Assembly (NCBI RefSeq): GCF_017562075.2
Contig: NC_054082.1
Coordinates: forward strand, 54,748,681-54,812,680
Direction of reading: 5' to 3'
Source: Anopheles merus
Taxonomy: Eukaryota; Arthropoda; Insecta; Diptera; Culicidae
DNA: 64,000 nt
Under the pieces are notes generated by a model. The model was given only the letters and a program-made list of their open reading frames with translations. It was not told where the DNA came from and did no database searches. Shown one piece after another: positions 41,072 to 53,491 of this stretch. How positions within the stretch are numbered: position 1 is the stretch's first letter; each line of letters begins with the position of its first letter. The position numbers were made by a program, and so were the translations under genes.

Positions 41072-43954
41072 AGATTGTTTCATATGTACAGTTCAAACAA
41101 TTTTCAATTAAATTTTTCGATATTCTTCACAACATCTGCAGGGCAATAGATAGAATTGTTTTCATATTAATTTATCAAAACTATGTGATGTAGAAATCAT
41201 GTTGCGATAACGTTCTCAATAAGATCAGCAAGAAGAAGGCTTCTGAGTTGGTTGTTAGCTCAAGAAGTTTTCAGTTTTTTAGGATTGAACATGACCAACC
41301 AGCGAAACACCAAATGCAATCAGCAATATTTTACATTATGTGTTCTTTTACAACTTTAACATCTTTATCACGTGTATATTTAACGCCACACGTTGTTTCT
41401 AAAGATACACTTTATTTTATCATTTTGATTGTTTTATATAGATTTGTTTGTTTTACGCAAAAATCTAAAATATCCATCTTAGAGCAATATAGACCGATGG
41501 GAATCTAATCACTACGTAATTAATCATATATCATAGCTTCTATCTCTTTTATCACGCGTCTGCCAGGGATTTTAAAAGATAGTAGTCAATGTGTTTGAGG
41601 ACAATTCGCTTCATTCTTGCCGATTTTTATTTGATACAAATAAGCTCTTTTTGTACGAAACAAATTCCAAAGCACATCAATTAAGTACTATGGAGAAAAA
41701 GGCACAGTGCATTCTGGAAGCGCTCCTGGAAAAGGTAATGACCATATTGGAATGGTCCAAATTCTCCCAAAAGTCCCCCATGGTGGGTGCACCTATGGAT
41801 GGATCTATAGTTAAACGACACTAATGGAGAAGAGTACTTTGTAAAAATGAAGACCCGAATGTTCAGTCAACTTTCGGAGCCAAATGCTTGCAACAGCAAC
41901 TGCTTTGACATAATTAATGGCCAGATCGGACATATTTAGCAAACAGGGAAATTACAGCCGACCTACGGGTTAAACCCTATGGCATGTACGTTCCGTGTGA
42001 AAAGAGCTAACACTCAAACGATTTGTGTGGTTCAGTAGCTCCAGTGTGGTCAAACGATGGTAGGTCCAGTTTTGTTCCTAATCTCTATTTGATTGGAGTT
42101 GGTTGCAAACGTCTGAGCCCTACCGCTTCGAGAATTTCGACTAACCTGAGGCATTACTTAAGTTGATGTAACTTCATCGATGAAACCTACCTAGACCCTG
42201 CAGTAAGTGATCTTAAGAAAGGGCGATTTAATGTAGGTTTGTCAAGCAATACATATTTAATGAGCAAAAATAGCTTCACTACATGAAGGAAGGAACCGCT
42301 CACTGGCTTTCATCTGCGAGAAGCAGAACATGTCTAATTAATTAAGCACAAATAAAATGGTGCTATTCTCGTACGTTACAACAGTTCCAAAACTTTTCAA
42401 AATATCTACACACATGCGTCTACTCATGCCATGAGTAAAATTCAAGGAATCTCACACTTTTCCGGTCGACCGTACTACGATTTCCGTTTGAATTAAATAT
42501 GAGCAAGCGTCCAGCCCTCTCTTAATTAAATATCATCTGTTTCAGACATGGTTTGAGTGTGCTAAAATATGTGCCGTTAGTTGACCACAACTTCCTCAGC
42601 TAGTGTTTTCTGAACTTGAAGGGAAATGAAAACCTTTTCAAAATAATCAACAGTCTACAGAAAAAAAACTAAACAAACCATCCTTCCAGCGTCCAAAGCC
42701 ATGCATCCACCAACAGTGTTAAATTTATTTTACGAGAGCATTTCAACTTGAAAAGCAGCATCCACCAATATATCGTTGAACGAAAAGTTGATAAATAAAA
42801 TTGCGTATGAAAAATTAATTTCATTTTCTTCCACATTATTACTTCACCTCTTGTCCGAAGAAAAGTTTTCTGCTGTTTACAGCCAAACGCGAGCAAAGCA
42901 TTCAGCATTCAGAAGGACCATTTGTGGGATTGGCAGCTGCTTTACAGAGCCGGTATGGTCCACTTACCTAAGAATTGCCTTCCCCAAATTGGTAGAAGAA
43001 ATGCGTGCCAGACCCTTTGAGTGCTCATGGAACCATTGAAGGACTTTTTAAAAAAGGAAATCTTTTGGAATTCAAACCAGACAAATGACTAACGGAAGAA
43101 AACCTTTCCCAGCCCAGCCCTGATGGGTGGTAAAACTTCTGCTGAATAGTGAAACATTTCTATGGAACGAAACTTCGTTTCGCATATCAACAGGGATTGC
43201 CCATAAAAGAAGTAAGCATCAACGAAAGTTTCAAGATTCCCTAGAGATACTGCGAAACGATATTTACAATAACAAAATCCATGCAACAAGAAACACACTT
43301 CAATCCCTATTTGTAAATGTTCGTTCGTTTAAATTGTTGTGTTCTTTACACTATAAACATGCTAAGAGGAAATAAGTTTCATGAATGGATGTAATAAAAT
43401 TACAAGTTAAATTAATACATTATTTCCTTCATGCAAGGATTAAGAACATATCATTAGGAAGGCTCAAAACGGAACGAAAGCTTTGACATTCCAAATGAAT
43501 ATTTCTTGCTTCGTGTTTCTCACATCGTGTTTCAACACACATCGAAAATATTTCTAAGAATATGCAGCGTCGAAAAACTGCTACAGGCATCAAATACAAG
43601 AATGCCCTAACCAATACAAAAATGGATTCCATTTGATCTTACTTAGGAATTACACGATACGTTAACCAACAATATTGCAAGACGTGACCTTCCACATACC
43701 ACAGCTAACATTCCATCATGGAATGAATAGTAGCGACTATTAATTGAACCGATTGTAATGAATTTTCCAAGAAACAGTGCACGATAACGGCATTTTGATG
43801 ATAGAATTTTTCGTACCAATTGTTATTCTGAAACACAATCTCGATCATTTGAGAAATTAATAAATACAATGCATTCACATAATATACATAACATAAAACA
43901 TATCACTCTAACACAGTTTATCAATAACTGCTTCATTTGATTTATCAAACTTAC

Positions 43955-44148
43955 CAGAACGTACACGGCAAACGGCATAACGACCACGGCCACCAGCAAA
44001 TCGGCTATCGCTAATGACACTATAAAATAATTGGTCACTGTCTGTAAGGTTCGTTCACGACAAACAGCCAATATCACCAGCACATTGCCAAACAGCGTTA
44101 GGATTGGGAACAACACTAGTATCAGGCACCAGTAGTGATACTCTTTTG
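43955..44148 (-). CDS. Dop2R: D2-like dopamine receptor, second coding exon (TM1-ICL1-TM2)
   Basis: The exon lies between a good acceptor (TTGTCTTTTCAG) and a consensus donor (CTG|GTAAGT). Its 194 bases plus the base carried in give 65 codons, ending in phase 0. It encodes TM1 with the conserved Gly-Asn pair (LFGNVLVILAV), the short first intracellular loop CRERTLQTVTNYF, and TM2 with the family signature SLAIADLLVAVVVMPFAVY, including the conserved TM2 Asp. From memory this is nearly identical to Drosophila Dop2R, whose protein continues with the extracellular-loop and TM3 segment at this point. D1-like, octopamine, tyramine and serotonin receptors differ in the first loop, so D2-like is favoured. 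The exon would be followed by TM3 and the DRY motif, but I could not find that exon at lower coordinates in this window. Confidence 0.93.
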
Positions 44149-44528
44149 CTGAAAAGACAAGAAATATTAAATCTTTTAGATTTTCAAGTTTTTTTTACAA
44201 CAATATTTGCAAAACATAAGGAGTAGTCTTTCTTATTCTACTTTCAATTCTAAACCGTTTAATCTACATATGCAATCTCATTGTACGAATTAACGAATCG
44301 TTTAAATTTTTTTTTGTCTCTTTAAGTGGTAGTAAAGATATACAAAAAGTTTAAACGATATTTCGTTGTGTAATAATCGTATAATTTAGCTCGTCTGCAA
44401 TTGTGTTGGAGAATACGTAGCATTCGGTGTCACAACCTATTTGGGCGCATTAGTACTCTCAACATGTTCTGTACATGTACTCTCAACTAGAAGATGCATT
44501 ACATTTATTTGTTATCTATGTGTTTTGG

Positions 44529-44649
44529 GCCGGTCTCATGATACAGTCGTCAACTCGTAAGACTTAACAACATGCCCGTCATGGGTTCAAGTTCCAACTA
44601 AACCGTGCCACCATACGACAACGGTTGTTGAGCTAAAAGAAGAAAAAAG
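44529..44649 (+). mobile_element. SINE200-type SINE, internally deleted
   Basis: 121 bp with an intact head (box B GGGTTCAAGTT) joined at CCATACG directly to the 3' end ACAACGGTTGTTG, so about 85 bp is missing. Duplication ATGTGTTTTGG lies at 44518-44528 and 44650-44660. It sits just upstream of the Dop2R TM2 exon, antisense to the gene. Confidence 0.9.
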
Positions 44650-47600
44650 ATGTGTTTTGGTCATCAATCTGATGTATTAACGTGCTGTTGCTTTTCAGAA
44701 TGATCACAGAACGTGACCAATGAATAGACTAAACCGTACTTCTCACCTTCGTACACAATGTCAAAATAGGATTTTTCTTCATTCTTTGTTTAGACCCTTT
44801 CCGCATCTTTGTCGCTTTACTGATAAGCGGCCACTTTTCAAACACCACAGTAAAGTCGTTATTATTCGCGAAGCCTTAAAGTAAACTAGCCGGAAAGCTA
44901 CTGCCACAGACTGGTTGTTTTGTATAAACCGTCTCTGAACGACCGAAAGATAAATACTCACATTTTATTCCATTCGTAAACACAGAATTATGACATCTCA
45001 ATATTAATAAATCTCCACGCCCGCCAATGGTGCTGCTGGTTGCAACCGTTTCAGCACTCCACAGTCACTTCACCACATTGTGGGTTACGTTGTACAAACG
45101 GTTCTGCCGCAGAAACCCTTGAGTAAAGTAATATTCCAACTCAACCAGTCATTGCAAGCCTTGTACAGCACGATAAAACAGGTAGCGCAAGGTTTCTTAT
45201 GCACGGAACTCGAGGTGGCTATCTGCCCCAGGAAGTAGTAACGTACCGTACGAAATGTAACGCGGTACCATCGCACTCGACGGCGGATACCAGAGTGTTT
45301 GGGCTGGGCGGATGTAATATAAATACAAACTCCCGTTTTAACCCGTCCTTCTGCTAAATTTCGACCCCGAAGCCGTTTCTTCGTGTGAAAAGCCATGGGA
45401 AATTAGGTTTGCATTTGGGGAGGACAGAAACACGGGAGCAGAAAGGAGCCCCAAGGGACTTAACAAAGGCAATGCGTAATTCTTCCAACTCGGTAGCCCC
45501 CCAAATCGTTTGCTGTTTGGTGCGCTTTGCCACATAACACACGTACTCACATCCGGAATAACTACACCAAACGTCGTATTACTGAGTGTGAGCGAGCGTG
45601 TAAGCAACAACATCAAGCACAACCTTTAACATGTGCTTCGGGACGAGAGGTGTGTTTGAAGTTTGACTTAATAAGACTTCTTCCCGAAGCGTCCCCATTC
45701 CCTACATCTCTAACTCTTTGGGAGCATTTGAAAATAAAATAAAACATGTATCGCTTATTCCATAGCATGCAATGCGGCTCTTTGTGATTTTCGTTGTAAA
45801 GTAGCAGTACCATTATTTATTTTTGAAGAAGAGAAAAAGTTTGAACTTTATACAAGAAACGTACAGTCGAAATTATTCCATAAAGCAACAATTTTATTGC
45901 AGTTCTATACTCCGAGCTTTTTTGTATACTCCCAAAAGCTTGCTAAGGGGGTTTATAGCTACACGCAAAAACATACAACTACCAATCATGACAATGAAAA
46001 TAAAAAGCTTTCTACGAAAGATGGCTTTCAAGAATGAGACATAATTCTTTCGATCGCTTTCACAAACACTAACATCAACTGTTAAAATTATGCAGCATTA
46101 GATACCACCATTCATTTGGTTCGCCTTTAGTGCCCACACATAACAATGTCAAAAATAGTAAAGTTTAAAATATATGTACAATATTGTTGCTATGACTTTT
46201 TTCCTCTTTCGTTAATTCAATTCTACGCTACAAAAAAAATCATCCCGCTTCACTCCCGCTATGACCACTCCTAATTAGCGTCCCTTAAGCATTCATTTCT
46301 CCTTGATCGTTTTTGGTTTTCACAGCAGAGCTTTTTCGTTTTCTGTTTAGCTACGCGTATCTCCAAAACATCGTTCTTCAGATAATCTCTTGAGTGTGAT
46401 GGTCACAGTGGTCAAACAACACCAAGAAGACTAAGGAGCCCCATTCTGCCCAGAGTACCAATCATCATCACCTACGATGTGACTGTTCTATTCGATCGTA
46501 AAGATTAAGGATAATGCTCTCTCGTCTGCTACTGAAATGAAACGGCCAACGGCCCTCCATGCTTTGGGGACATTGAAGTACATTTATAATTATAATTTAT
46601 TCAGCAGATTAGGAAAATGAATTCAATTTCATCGCTCAAGCACAGCGTTTTGCACGGATGGATGGTTCGGGTCCAGAAAAAAAGTCAAAAACGAATTTGG
46701 ACTTGTCCTTTCCTCCAGCAATGAATCAACGCAGACAAGTTGCCACAATGTTCAAGAATAAAACATGGGAACGCTTTTCTGTTATTCTTTTTTCTTCTGC
46801 CTTAATTTTTTTTTTATCGAAACCTACCGTTCATCATGCAAACTGCTTTCCTCAGATATACAGCCAAGATGCGCGTACTTCTATTCACTCAATTTGGCGA
46901 AATCATAGGGCGCATCTTTTCCAAGAAACACTAAAGCAATTTAGCTCTAGTCAAATGTTTCTCTCATCTTCCCAAATTCCCACGCGGCATTGAACAACTT
47001 AAACTAGGGGGTTTGGAACAACTTCCACGACCATGTTTTGTGCGTCTCATTGTCCACTGTCTTCCCATGAGCGTATTTAGTGTACGTCCAGGTTCCAGCG
47101 AGAATAGGCGGAAAGTTAAACTCTAAACTAACCAGAGCATCCCGAATAAGAGTGTTGAGTAAGAGAAATTCCCAAGATGCTGTTTATTTCTTAGTTTTTT
47201 CCTTTTATCTTCATTTTATTTCTAAATCAAGGTTTTTTTCAATGATGTTTTTAAATCCACTTTAAAGTTATTTAAAATTCAAACAATTTTTTTCGTTCCT
47301 TCAACCAAGCAATGTTTTAGCTAAGCTGGGCATTACTGTGCTTCTCTCAAGACTTTAACTATTACGCCAACCATTACAACAAATTAACAATCCGGACGAG
47401 AATCAATCCTGTCCGGGATTGTAGGTCGCTTTTACATTGGTTTTCCAAGTCAGCTTCGAATGTAAACGTTGTTATTCACCGCGTGCAAGATGTTTATCCC
47501 CATCAATCAGATATTTCATTTCCATTATTAAAATTATTAATTTCCTCAGGTTGATTTTTAACACGTCTCAAGCTGGATTGAATTTGACAGTTCTTTGTGA

Positions 47601-47694
47601 TGTGTTGAAAATCAGGTGTAAAAACTAAAATTTCATTATGAAGCAAATACACTATTGACAACAGCTGTTGAAATCTTGGAGCCGATGAATAATT

Positions 47695-48971
47695 ATGTGT
47701 GACTGTGAGGACGTTGCCGTATTGAATCTCAACTATTTTCTAACAAATAACTCTTACACAGTCCTCGAAATCGTCGTGCTAGATTCGATTATGAATAGCT
47801 GCCGCTCACTCATTTCAACTCACCAACATGGCTTTATTCCTCGACACAGCTTTTCGACTAATCTAGTCGAATTCGTATTTAAATGTCATGCTGCTTTTAC
47901 CTCGGGTGCTCAAATGGACGTGAAGTAAACAGATCTGAAGGCTGCTTTTGATCGTGTAAACCATCGCTTATTGCTAGCTAAACTAGAACGTCTTGGATTC
48001 TCTGCTTCCCTTGTGTAGTGGTTTAGATCTTATTTTACAATGCGTTACTAACGCGTACAAATAGATAACCTATTCTCAACTGAATTTGAAGGCTCCTCTG
48101 GCGTTCCACAGGGTAGTTTTTTTCTGACTGGTGCTATAAAAATGACTTACTAATTTCCGTAGATAAGTGCGTGTGTATCTCGTTCCATCGTTCTGTCTGT
48201 CTACTAACATATAATTACGAAATATCAGGAACTCTACTGCAGCGTTGCATCACTGTTAGCGACTTAGGAGTCATCCTAGACAGCAAATTAAATTTCCACC
48301 AACATTATTCGGACATCTTAGATAAGGCAAACAAAATATTTGGATTGATATGCAGGCAACCAAGAAAATTATCCGATCCACACTGCCTCTTAGCGTTGTA
48401 TAAGTCTATTGTTCGTCCATTGCGTGAATCCTGTTCTGTGGTTTGACGCCCTTCCTAGAATGCATGGTCTAACAAGTTGAGTCAGTACAGAGAAAGTTCA
48501 CACGTTTTGTCCTGCGTTTTACAGCATATTGTAATGTAGCACCTCTACCTTCGTATGAAACTCGCTGTTTATTGTTAGGATTAGAGGCGCTTCAAAAGAG
48601 ACGTAACGTTGCACAGATGAAAATTTATATCTAAGTTACTTATATGTGAAACTGACGCGCCTGAGCTACTAGCAAGATGAATGCATGAATGCAAGGCTAG
48701 AACTGTTTACAACTACCGACCGCTAAGAACCCAACTAGTAAGACGAGCTTACAGTGAAAATGACTCCATAACTGCAATGGCTCTTAAGTTTAACGCTCAC
48801 TATGATAGTTTCGACTGGCATCATACCACTAACTTTTAAATTAGCTTAATATGCCTGCGTGTTTTTGTTCGGTCTTCTATATTGTATTTATTGCTAGTCT
48901 TAAGAGTTAGGGTAATCCAAAGTGATAAGGCCACTTCTTCTGGCCAATTACTTTTTTAAATAAATAATACA
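47695..48971 (+). pseudogene. Jockey-clade reverse transcriptase relic
   Basis: The frame reads HQHGFIPRHSFSTNLVEFVF (RT fingers), then after a TAA at 47926-47928 continues in frame as TDLKAAFDRVNHRLLLAKLE with the first catalytic Asp. A second stop (TAG) is at 48016-48018. SSGVPQGS follows at about 48090, but the Y-x-D-D block that should come next is missing. The frame resumes as VSDLGVILDSKLNFHQHYSD near 48260, then frameshifts to FTRFVLRFTAYCN and LPSYETRCLLLGLEALQKRR, and ends with YNYRPLRTQLVRRAYSEN and FNAHYDSFDW. A short AT-rich 3' end follows with AATAAATAATACAATAC. It is 5'-truncated, multiply broken and inactive. Jockey/CR1 group membership is from these motifs. Confidence 0.85.
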
Positions 48972-50424
48972 ATACAAAACACAGTAAAACGCTTGGCGAA
49001 TTACAAGAAAATGGTTTGGTTAAAATATAGTTACAATTTATCTTAATTTAGAAATGTATTAAGAAATTTGACATACTTTAATTGTATATCACTAACCTAT
49101 ACTGTGTATGTAATTGTTTTTTGTATTGACCCATTTAATATATTTGTATAACTTAATCCTACAAAATTGAATCAAACGCTGCTTACTTGTGTAACATCAC
49201 GTTCAAAATGAATGGTGTTGATTTGATCGGATCGTTTTTCTACTTTATTCATGACACGGCCAGTTTTGCTTTCGCTCATCAAAGAAAGTACACCGGCTAA
49301 TCAAATCTGGCACCTTTTGCATCGTCTCCACCTTCATGGCTAGCCAAACTTGCCGGATGATTTAATTCAATTATTAATTAAACGCAAGGATTGCTGTGCA
49401 AATTGACGATGAATATTTTCTCGAGAAACGTAGGCTAGCCGACAAGGTGCGAGGTACCGGAAAACTTTAAATCTCATCGGAAAATGCTACCATCCGTCTG
49501 TTCTTCTCATCGCGAACGAAAATCCTATCTTACACCTGATATTGTTACAGCATTAGCAGGGTTGGAGAAAATTAGGAAGCTAAAGTGTAATCCGTTCCCG
49601 GAGCCAATTTTAAACACTGCCTTTTTGGACTATCTGTTGCTGGCAAAGATGCTGATTGAAGAGTAACGTTTCAAGCCATGGGCAATTATTTTATGCCTTT
49701 GCAAAACCAACAACAACAGGAAAACCTTTGTCTCGAAAATGAATTGTTTAATGAATACAAGGCAAACGCGTATCCACCTTCTTCTTCTAGGAAACAAGTT
49801 AAACAAAATCCGACTGACTCGTTATTCAAAGATAAATTAATCAATTCCAAACTAGTTGTTGAATAATATCAAATTTCTGTATAAAATCAGCTTAAATGTA
49901 AAGTTTTATAACGTAGTTCAAAAAATTTCCCAGGGATACCACAAAAATTTGCAAAATCTAAGTTTGGTGTAATAAACACATTTTATATTAAACAACTTCA
50001 TTTCATTTCCCAAAATCCCATAAAGCGATTCATAAAAAAAAATTTCATATCACGTATTGAGACCGTACTATTATAATGTTTCTCTTCTTGACTTTAAATC
50101 ATTAATTTGCCTCTATCAATCTTGCGATAAAGCCAAACATTTTTCCCATGTACCACATGAACACAGGCCATGTTTATGGAGGAAATGCGAGGAAATTTAG
50201 TTCGAAAGCAAACATTAGCATTGTACGCCTGTAATGAAATTTCATGATTCATCCATCGAACGGAAATTAAAATTCTTTATACATTAAACACAAATGAAAA
50301 ACTTTTTTTATTCTTTTACTTATAAGATGGAACAAATTTCACATTCTCGGCAAGACGGTAGCTAATAGAACGCATCATCAATATCGTTTATTTAATTCTG
50401 AAACGGCATATATTGATCTTCTAT

Positions 50425-50720
50425 CAGTGGCGGATTCAAAGGTACGCGGACTGAGCGGCCGCGGGTGGGGGGCGTCAATTTAGGAGCCCCGTGGATGTTA
50501 ATTCACGTAATTCAGTTTAAAGGTAAACTTATGTGTATTTTTTGCTAAAATACAAAAAAACGAATTACACATTGTCTATTAGATAAGAGAAACATCTACG
50601 TGCCTTGGAGACCTCTTTGCTCTCGTAACATGCTTGTTGGTGAGGGCAGGCGTACCTTACATGGATACAATGAGCCGTTACTAGCTATGACAAGGCAACT
50701 CTTTGCATAGCCTTACAGAG
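50425..50720 (+). mobile_element. Possible hAT-type DNA transposon end
   Basis: CAGTGGCGGATTCA followed by a GC-rich AGCGGCCGCGGG stretch resembles a terminal repeat seen in some hAT elements. No matching inverted end or 8-bp duplication was found nearby, and no transposase is present. The region from about 50525 to 50720 is unassigned. Confidence 0.3.
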
Positions 50721-51241
50721 TTTAAAATCATATAAAGGAATAGTTCAATCATTTAGGAGAATGTTGCAAACCGGTAGGGGAATGTTGCAAGCAAGCCGTG
50801 GAAGTTTGCAATCATATAGGGGAGTGTTGCAATGGACTAGGGGAATTTTGCAAGCATACTGTGGAGCTGTCATCAGATTGTGAATACCAGAGTAAAAATC
50901 TTCAAATTGATACCGATGATGTTTTCTAAAAAACATCATTTGGAGTTGCATTCAGCTGTACATATGACCAACTAAATACATCCTGCTGTGGAGCCATAAT
51001 AAAACATGATAAGTTAGTAAGATTAACGAAAATATTATGGAGTATTTACTGCGGCACCCATAGTCTGATGACAGCTCCACAGTATGCTTGAAAAATTCCC
51101 CTAGTCCATTGCAACATACCCCTATATGATTGCAAACTTCCATAGCTTGCTTGCAACATTCTGCTACCGATTTGCAACATTCTAGTAAGTTAACTATTGC
51201 ATTATATGATTTAACTATTCCCTTATATGATTCGATTTTAA
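50721..51241. mobile_element. Foldback (long inverted repeat) element with 21-bp internal repeats
   Basis: Two arms (about 50721-50905 and 51040-51241) are diverged inverted copies, sharing GCTGTCATCAGA, CATACTGTGGAG, GCAATGGACTAGGGGAATTTT and AATCATATAGGGG. The spacer is about 130 bp and contains a small perfect hairpin (GATGATGTTTT...AAAACATCAT). Each arm holds five tandem 21-bp units (GGGGAATGTTGCAA core). On the minus strand the left arm reads as five heptads beginning with Cys (C-[NK]-x-P-L-x-x). The right arm has the same heptads broken by two stops. Foldback or MITE class; no transposase. Target duplications were not resolved. Confidence 0.75.
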
Positions 51242-51445
51242 TTTAATGACCAACGCATTTAAAGAAAATATTATATTAATTTCCAATTTCGGCAACATCG
51301 GGTTAAGGCAGATATTAGAGGAAAAATTTAGGGATTAGGTGTTGAATAGCTAGATAAATAAACTAAATTATTAATAAATAAATAAAATAATTTATCGTTT
51401 AATGAATAAATTTAAAAAACTAGGGGCCAAGTAGTCGAGGGATAC

Positions 51446-51589
51446 TTCTTCTTCTTCTTTGGCACAACAACCGTTTTCGGTCAAGGCCTGCCTGTACCCA
51501 CTAATGAAGTGAGCTTGGCTTTCAGTGACTTATTGTTACCATAGCAGGATAGTCAGTCCTACGTATGGGGGCACGGTCTATTCGGGACT
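51446..51589 (-). mobile_element. SINE200-type SINE, 5'-truncated
   Basis: 144 bp of the SINE 3' part, lacking the tRNA-like head with its promoter. Exact 14-bp duplications TAGTCGAGGGATAC lie at 51432-51445 and 51590-51603. This is the 5' truncation and duplication expected of LINE-driven target-primed insertion. Confidence 0.92.
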
Positions 51590-51603
51590 TAGTCGAGGGA
51601 TAC

Positions 51604-53491
51604 ACACCTGGTAAAAAATAAGCATTAATATAGTGCAATAACGACTAAATTATTTTAAAATTTTAAAAAAATGTTTGATTGGCGTGCAAAAAGTATTCTT
51701 CTGTCAAAAAGTTCTCGTCTATCAGGCTTTTGGCGTAACGTGCCTAAGAAAACAAAGGCTGTGGAATCAGAAAATGTCTGGAACTTGTTATTGTATTTAT
51801 AACTTTTATTGACTACTTGATCAACGCTATAACTCATTTGATCTTCAAAAAGGGTATTTTGACCCACTCATCCTACAAGACTTGTTCCAATTTATCTCTA
51901 GTATAAATATTGCATGGACAATGGAGGAGCCGCTATAATGACGAGCTATACGAGATGTACGGCGGCCTCACTGTCGTACAGCGTATCAAGCTCGCCAGGC
52001 TCCGGTGGGCTGGCCATGTTATACGCATGGAAACGGACGACCCATCCCATAAAGTCTTTTTAGGCCGTCCACAAGGACAGAGGAGGTGTAGTAGTCCCAA
52101 ATTGAGGTGGTAAGATGGCGAGGAGGCGTCTGCCATTAAGGCCGGGATAACGGACGGATAAAGACGAAGGCGCGAGACCGTGAGCGGTTTCGGACACTCC
52201 TGAGGCAGGCCAAGACCGCAAAGCGGTTGTAGCGCCGGATAAGTAAGTAAGTAAGTAAGTATAAATATTGCATTGAAAAAATGGCAACTGATATTATACT
52301 AGGAGTCTACTTATCATTTTCATCAGTTTAGTTTCAGCTGGTTTGATGTTTTGAGCAAATGACAATGCTCTGTATGTTCTCCCGCTCGACTGACCATGAA
52401 ACATGTGGTACTTTGTAAGTACAATTTCTCAGAACTGGGACCCAAAGTACTTAAAAAGTGCAAGAATATATTTCCTAATCTCATTTCCAATCAATTTGAA
52501 TCATTTTTCTAGCTCACCTTTCCTCACTGAGCCATTGTGGCCAGCCTGATCATGACACAATGGTGTTACCGTTACACGAGATTTTGATGCTGCATCCTAG
52601 TAGACGGTTACTACCGTACACGGTGGTCGTATGACCTTGACGAGTTAAACTTGTTGTAATTTGTTAGTAGAGCCCAATTTCAAATGAATTGTTGAATTAT
52701 TTGATGCTCCTTACCAGATTTGTCTACTTTCTGCGTGTGGTATTAGTCAAACAAAACATTTTTGTAACAACTCACTCATTCGAGCCATGACATGACCAGC
52801 TACAATTAAATGCATCATGATCCATCAACCAAACTTGACCCATCTATTCTCCTGATCTTATTGGCCATCATAAAAAGCACAGATTCCTGGGGTGTATTTG
52901 ATTTTTTCGACATTTAACCTCTTCTTTCGTTAGATAAACAGTCAAGGATGGCTGCTTACATGGCAGTTTGACACATAATTGGTGTCAGAAAAATGGCCAA
53001 ACGCTGATCAAACGAAGTAATAATGCTTCCCACATGTCTTACAACCTTTTAAAATGGTTAGGATATGAATAAGAATAAGATACGATTTCCGCCATCATGC
53101 TCCGTTCCTTGAACTTCCCCATATTTAGGGCCTCTCTGACCACTCGTAGTGCAATTGAAACAACAAAAAATCATTAATTTATAAAAAAAAGTCGCTAGCA
53201 GATTGAAAATGATAAATTTAATTCATGTCTACGTAGTGTTTGGCCAGCGTAAATGAGTAAAAAGCTATGTAGTCGAATACTTTTTGCGCACCCATCAAAA
53301 GACTTTTTTAAGTTTTTATGTGGTTTGGTTGCTATTGCGCTATTTTAATACTTATTTTTTAGCAAAACGTGTGTATTGATGGTCCCTTTATCAAACCTCA
53401 TCATTGCTTTTACCACCCCATGCCTATTGCGGCCATAATTCGCGTTTTTCTGCAAAATAATCAGCTAGACGAATACTTTTTGGACTGACTG
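51604..53491. mobile_element. Tc1-type IR/DR transposon (copy 2), left end truncated and carrying an RTE insertion
   Basis: The right end (53271-53491) matches the copy 1 arm, with inner (53271-53290) and outer (53463-53482) CAAAAAGTATTCG motifs and a terminal GACTG|TA. The left arm starts abruptly near 51604 within the TIR and keeps only the inner motif (51686-51705). The interior (51750-53270) matches the copy 1 interior in reverse orientation, minus the inserted RTE piece at 51916-52258. There is no readable transposase. Confidence 0.78.
51916..52258 (+). mobile_element. RTE-like non-LTR retrotransposon, 3' fragment with (AAGT)n tail
   Basis: It encodes the C-terminal tail of an RTE-like reverse transcriptase: RYNDELYEMYGGLTVVQRIK, LARLRWAGHVIRMETDDPS and RPQGQRR, then after one stop and a frameshift RDRERFRTLLRQAKTAKRL with its stop at 52230-52232. 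A tail of four to five AAGT units follows. Exact target duplications GTATAAATATTGCAT are at 51901-51915 and 52259-52273. It is a severely 5'-truncated insertion into the Tc1-type element. Confidence 0.88.

Larger units (their letters stand above)
1..43954 (-). other. Dop2R intron downstream of the TM2 exon (at least 43.9 kb, runs off the window)
   Basis: It starts at GTAAGT at 43954 and no next receptor exon is recognisable to position 1. It carries the LTR element at 715-2386, most of the SINE copies, the RTE-like and Jockey-like fragments and one Tc1-type element. Between these, the following stretches hold only short open frames that look like chance, plus simple repeats listed separately: 1-714, 2387-10829, 11042-13284, 13594-17825, 18054-20258, 20481-21640, 21870-23734, 23946-27782, 29587-32076, 32294-40869 and 41081-43954. 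That this is one intron is an inference from failing to see another exon; a short divergent exon could have been missed. Confidence 0.55.

Noticed and set aside
43955..44148. Alternative assignment of the TM1-TM2 exon to a D1-like, octopamine or serotonin receptor
   Set aside because: The CRERTLQTVTNYFIVSLAIA segment fits the D2-like dopamine receptor pattern better than those families.
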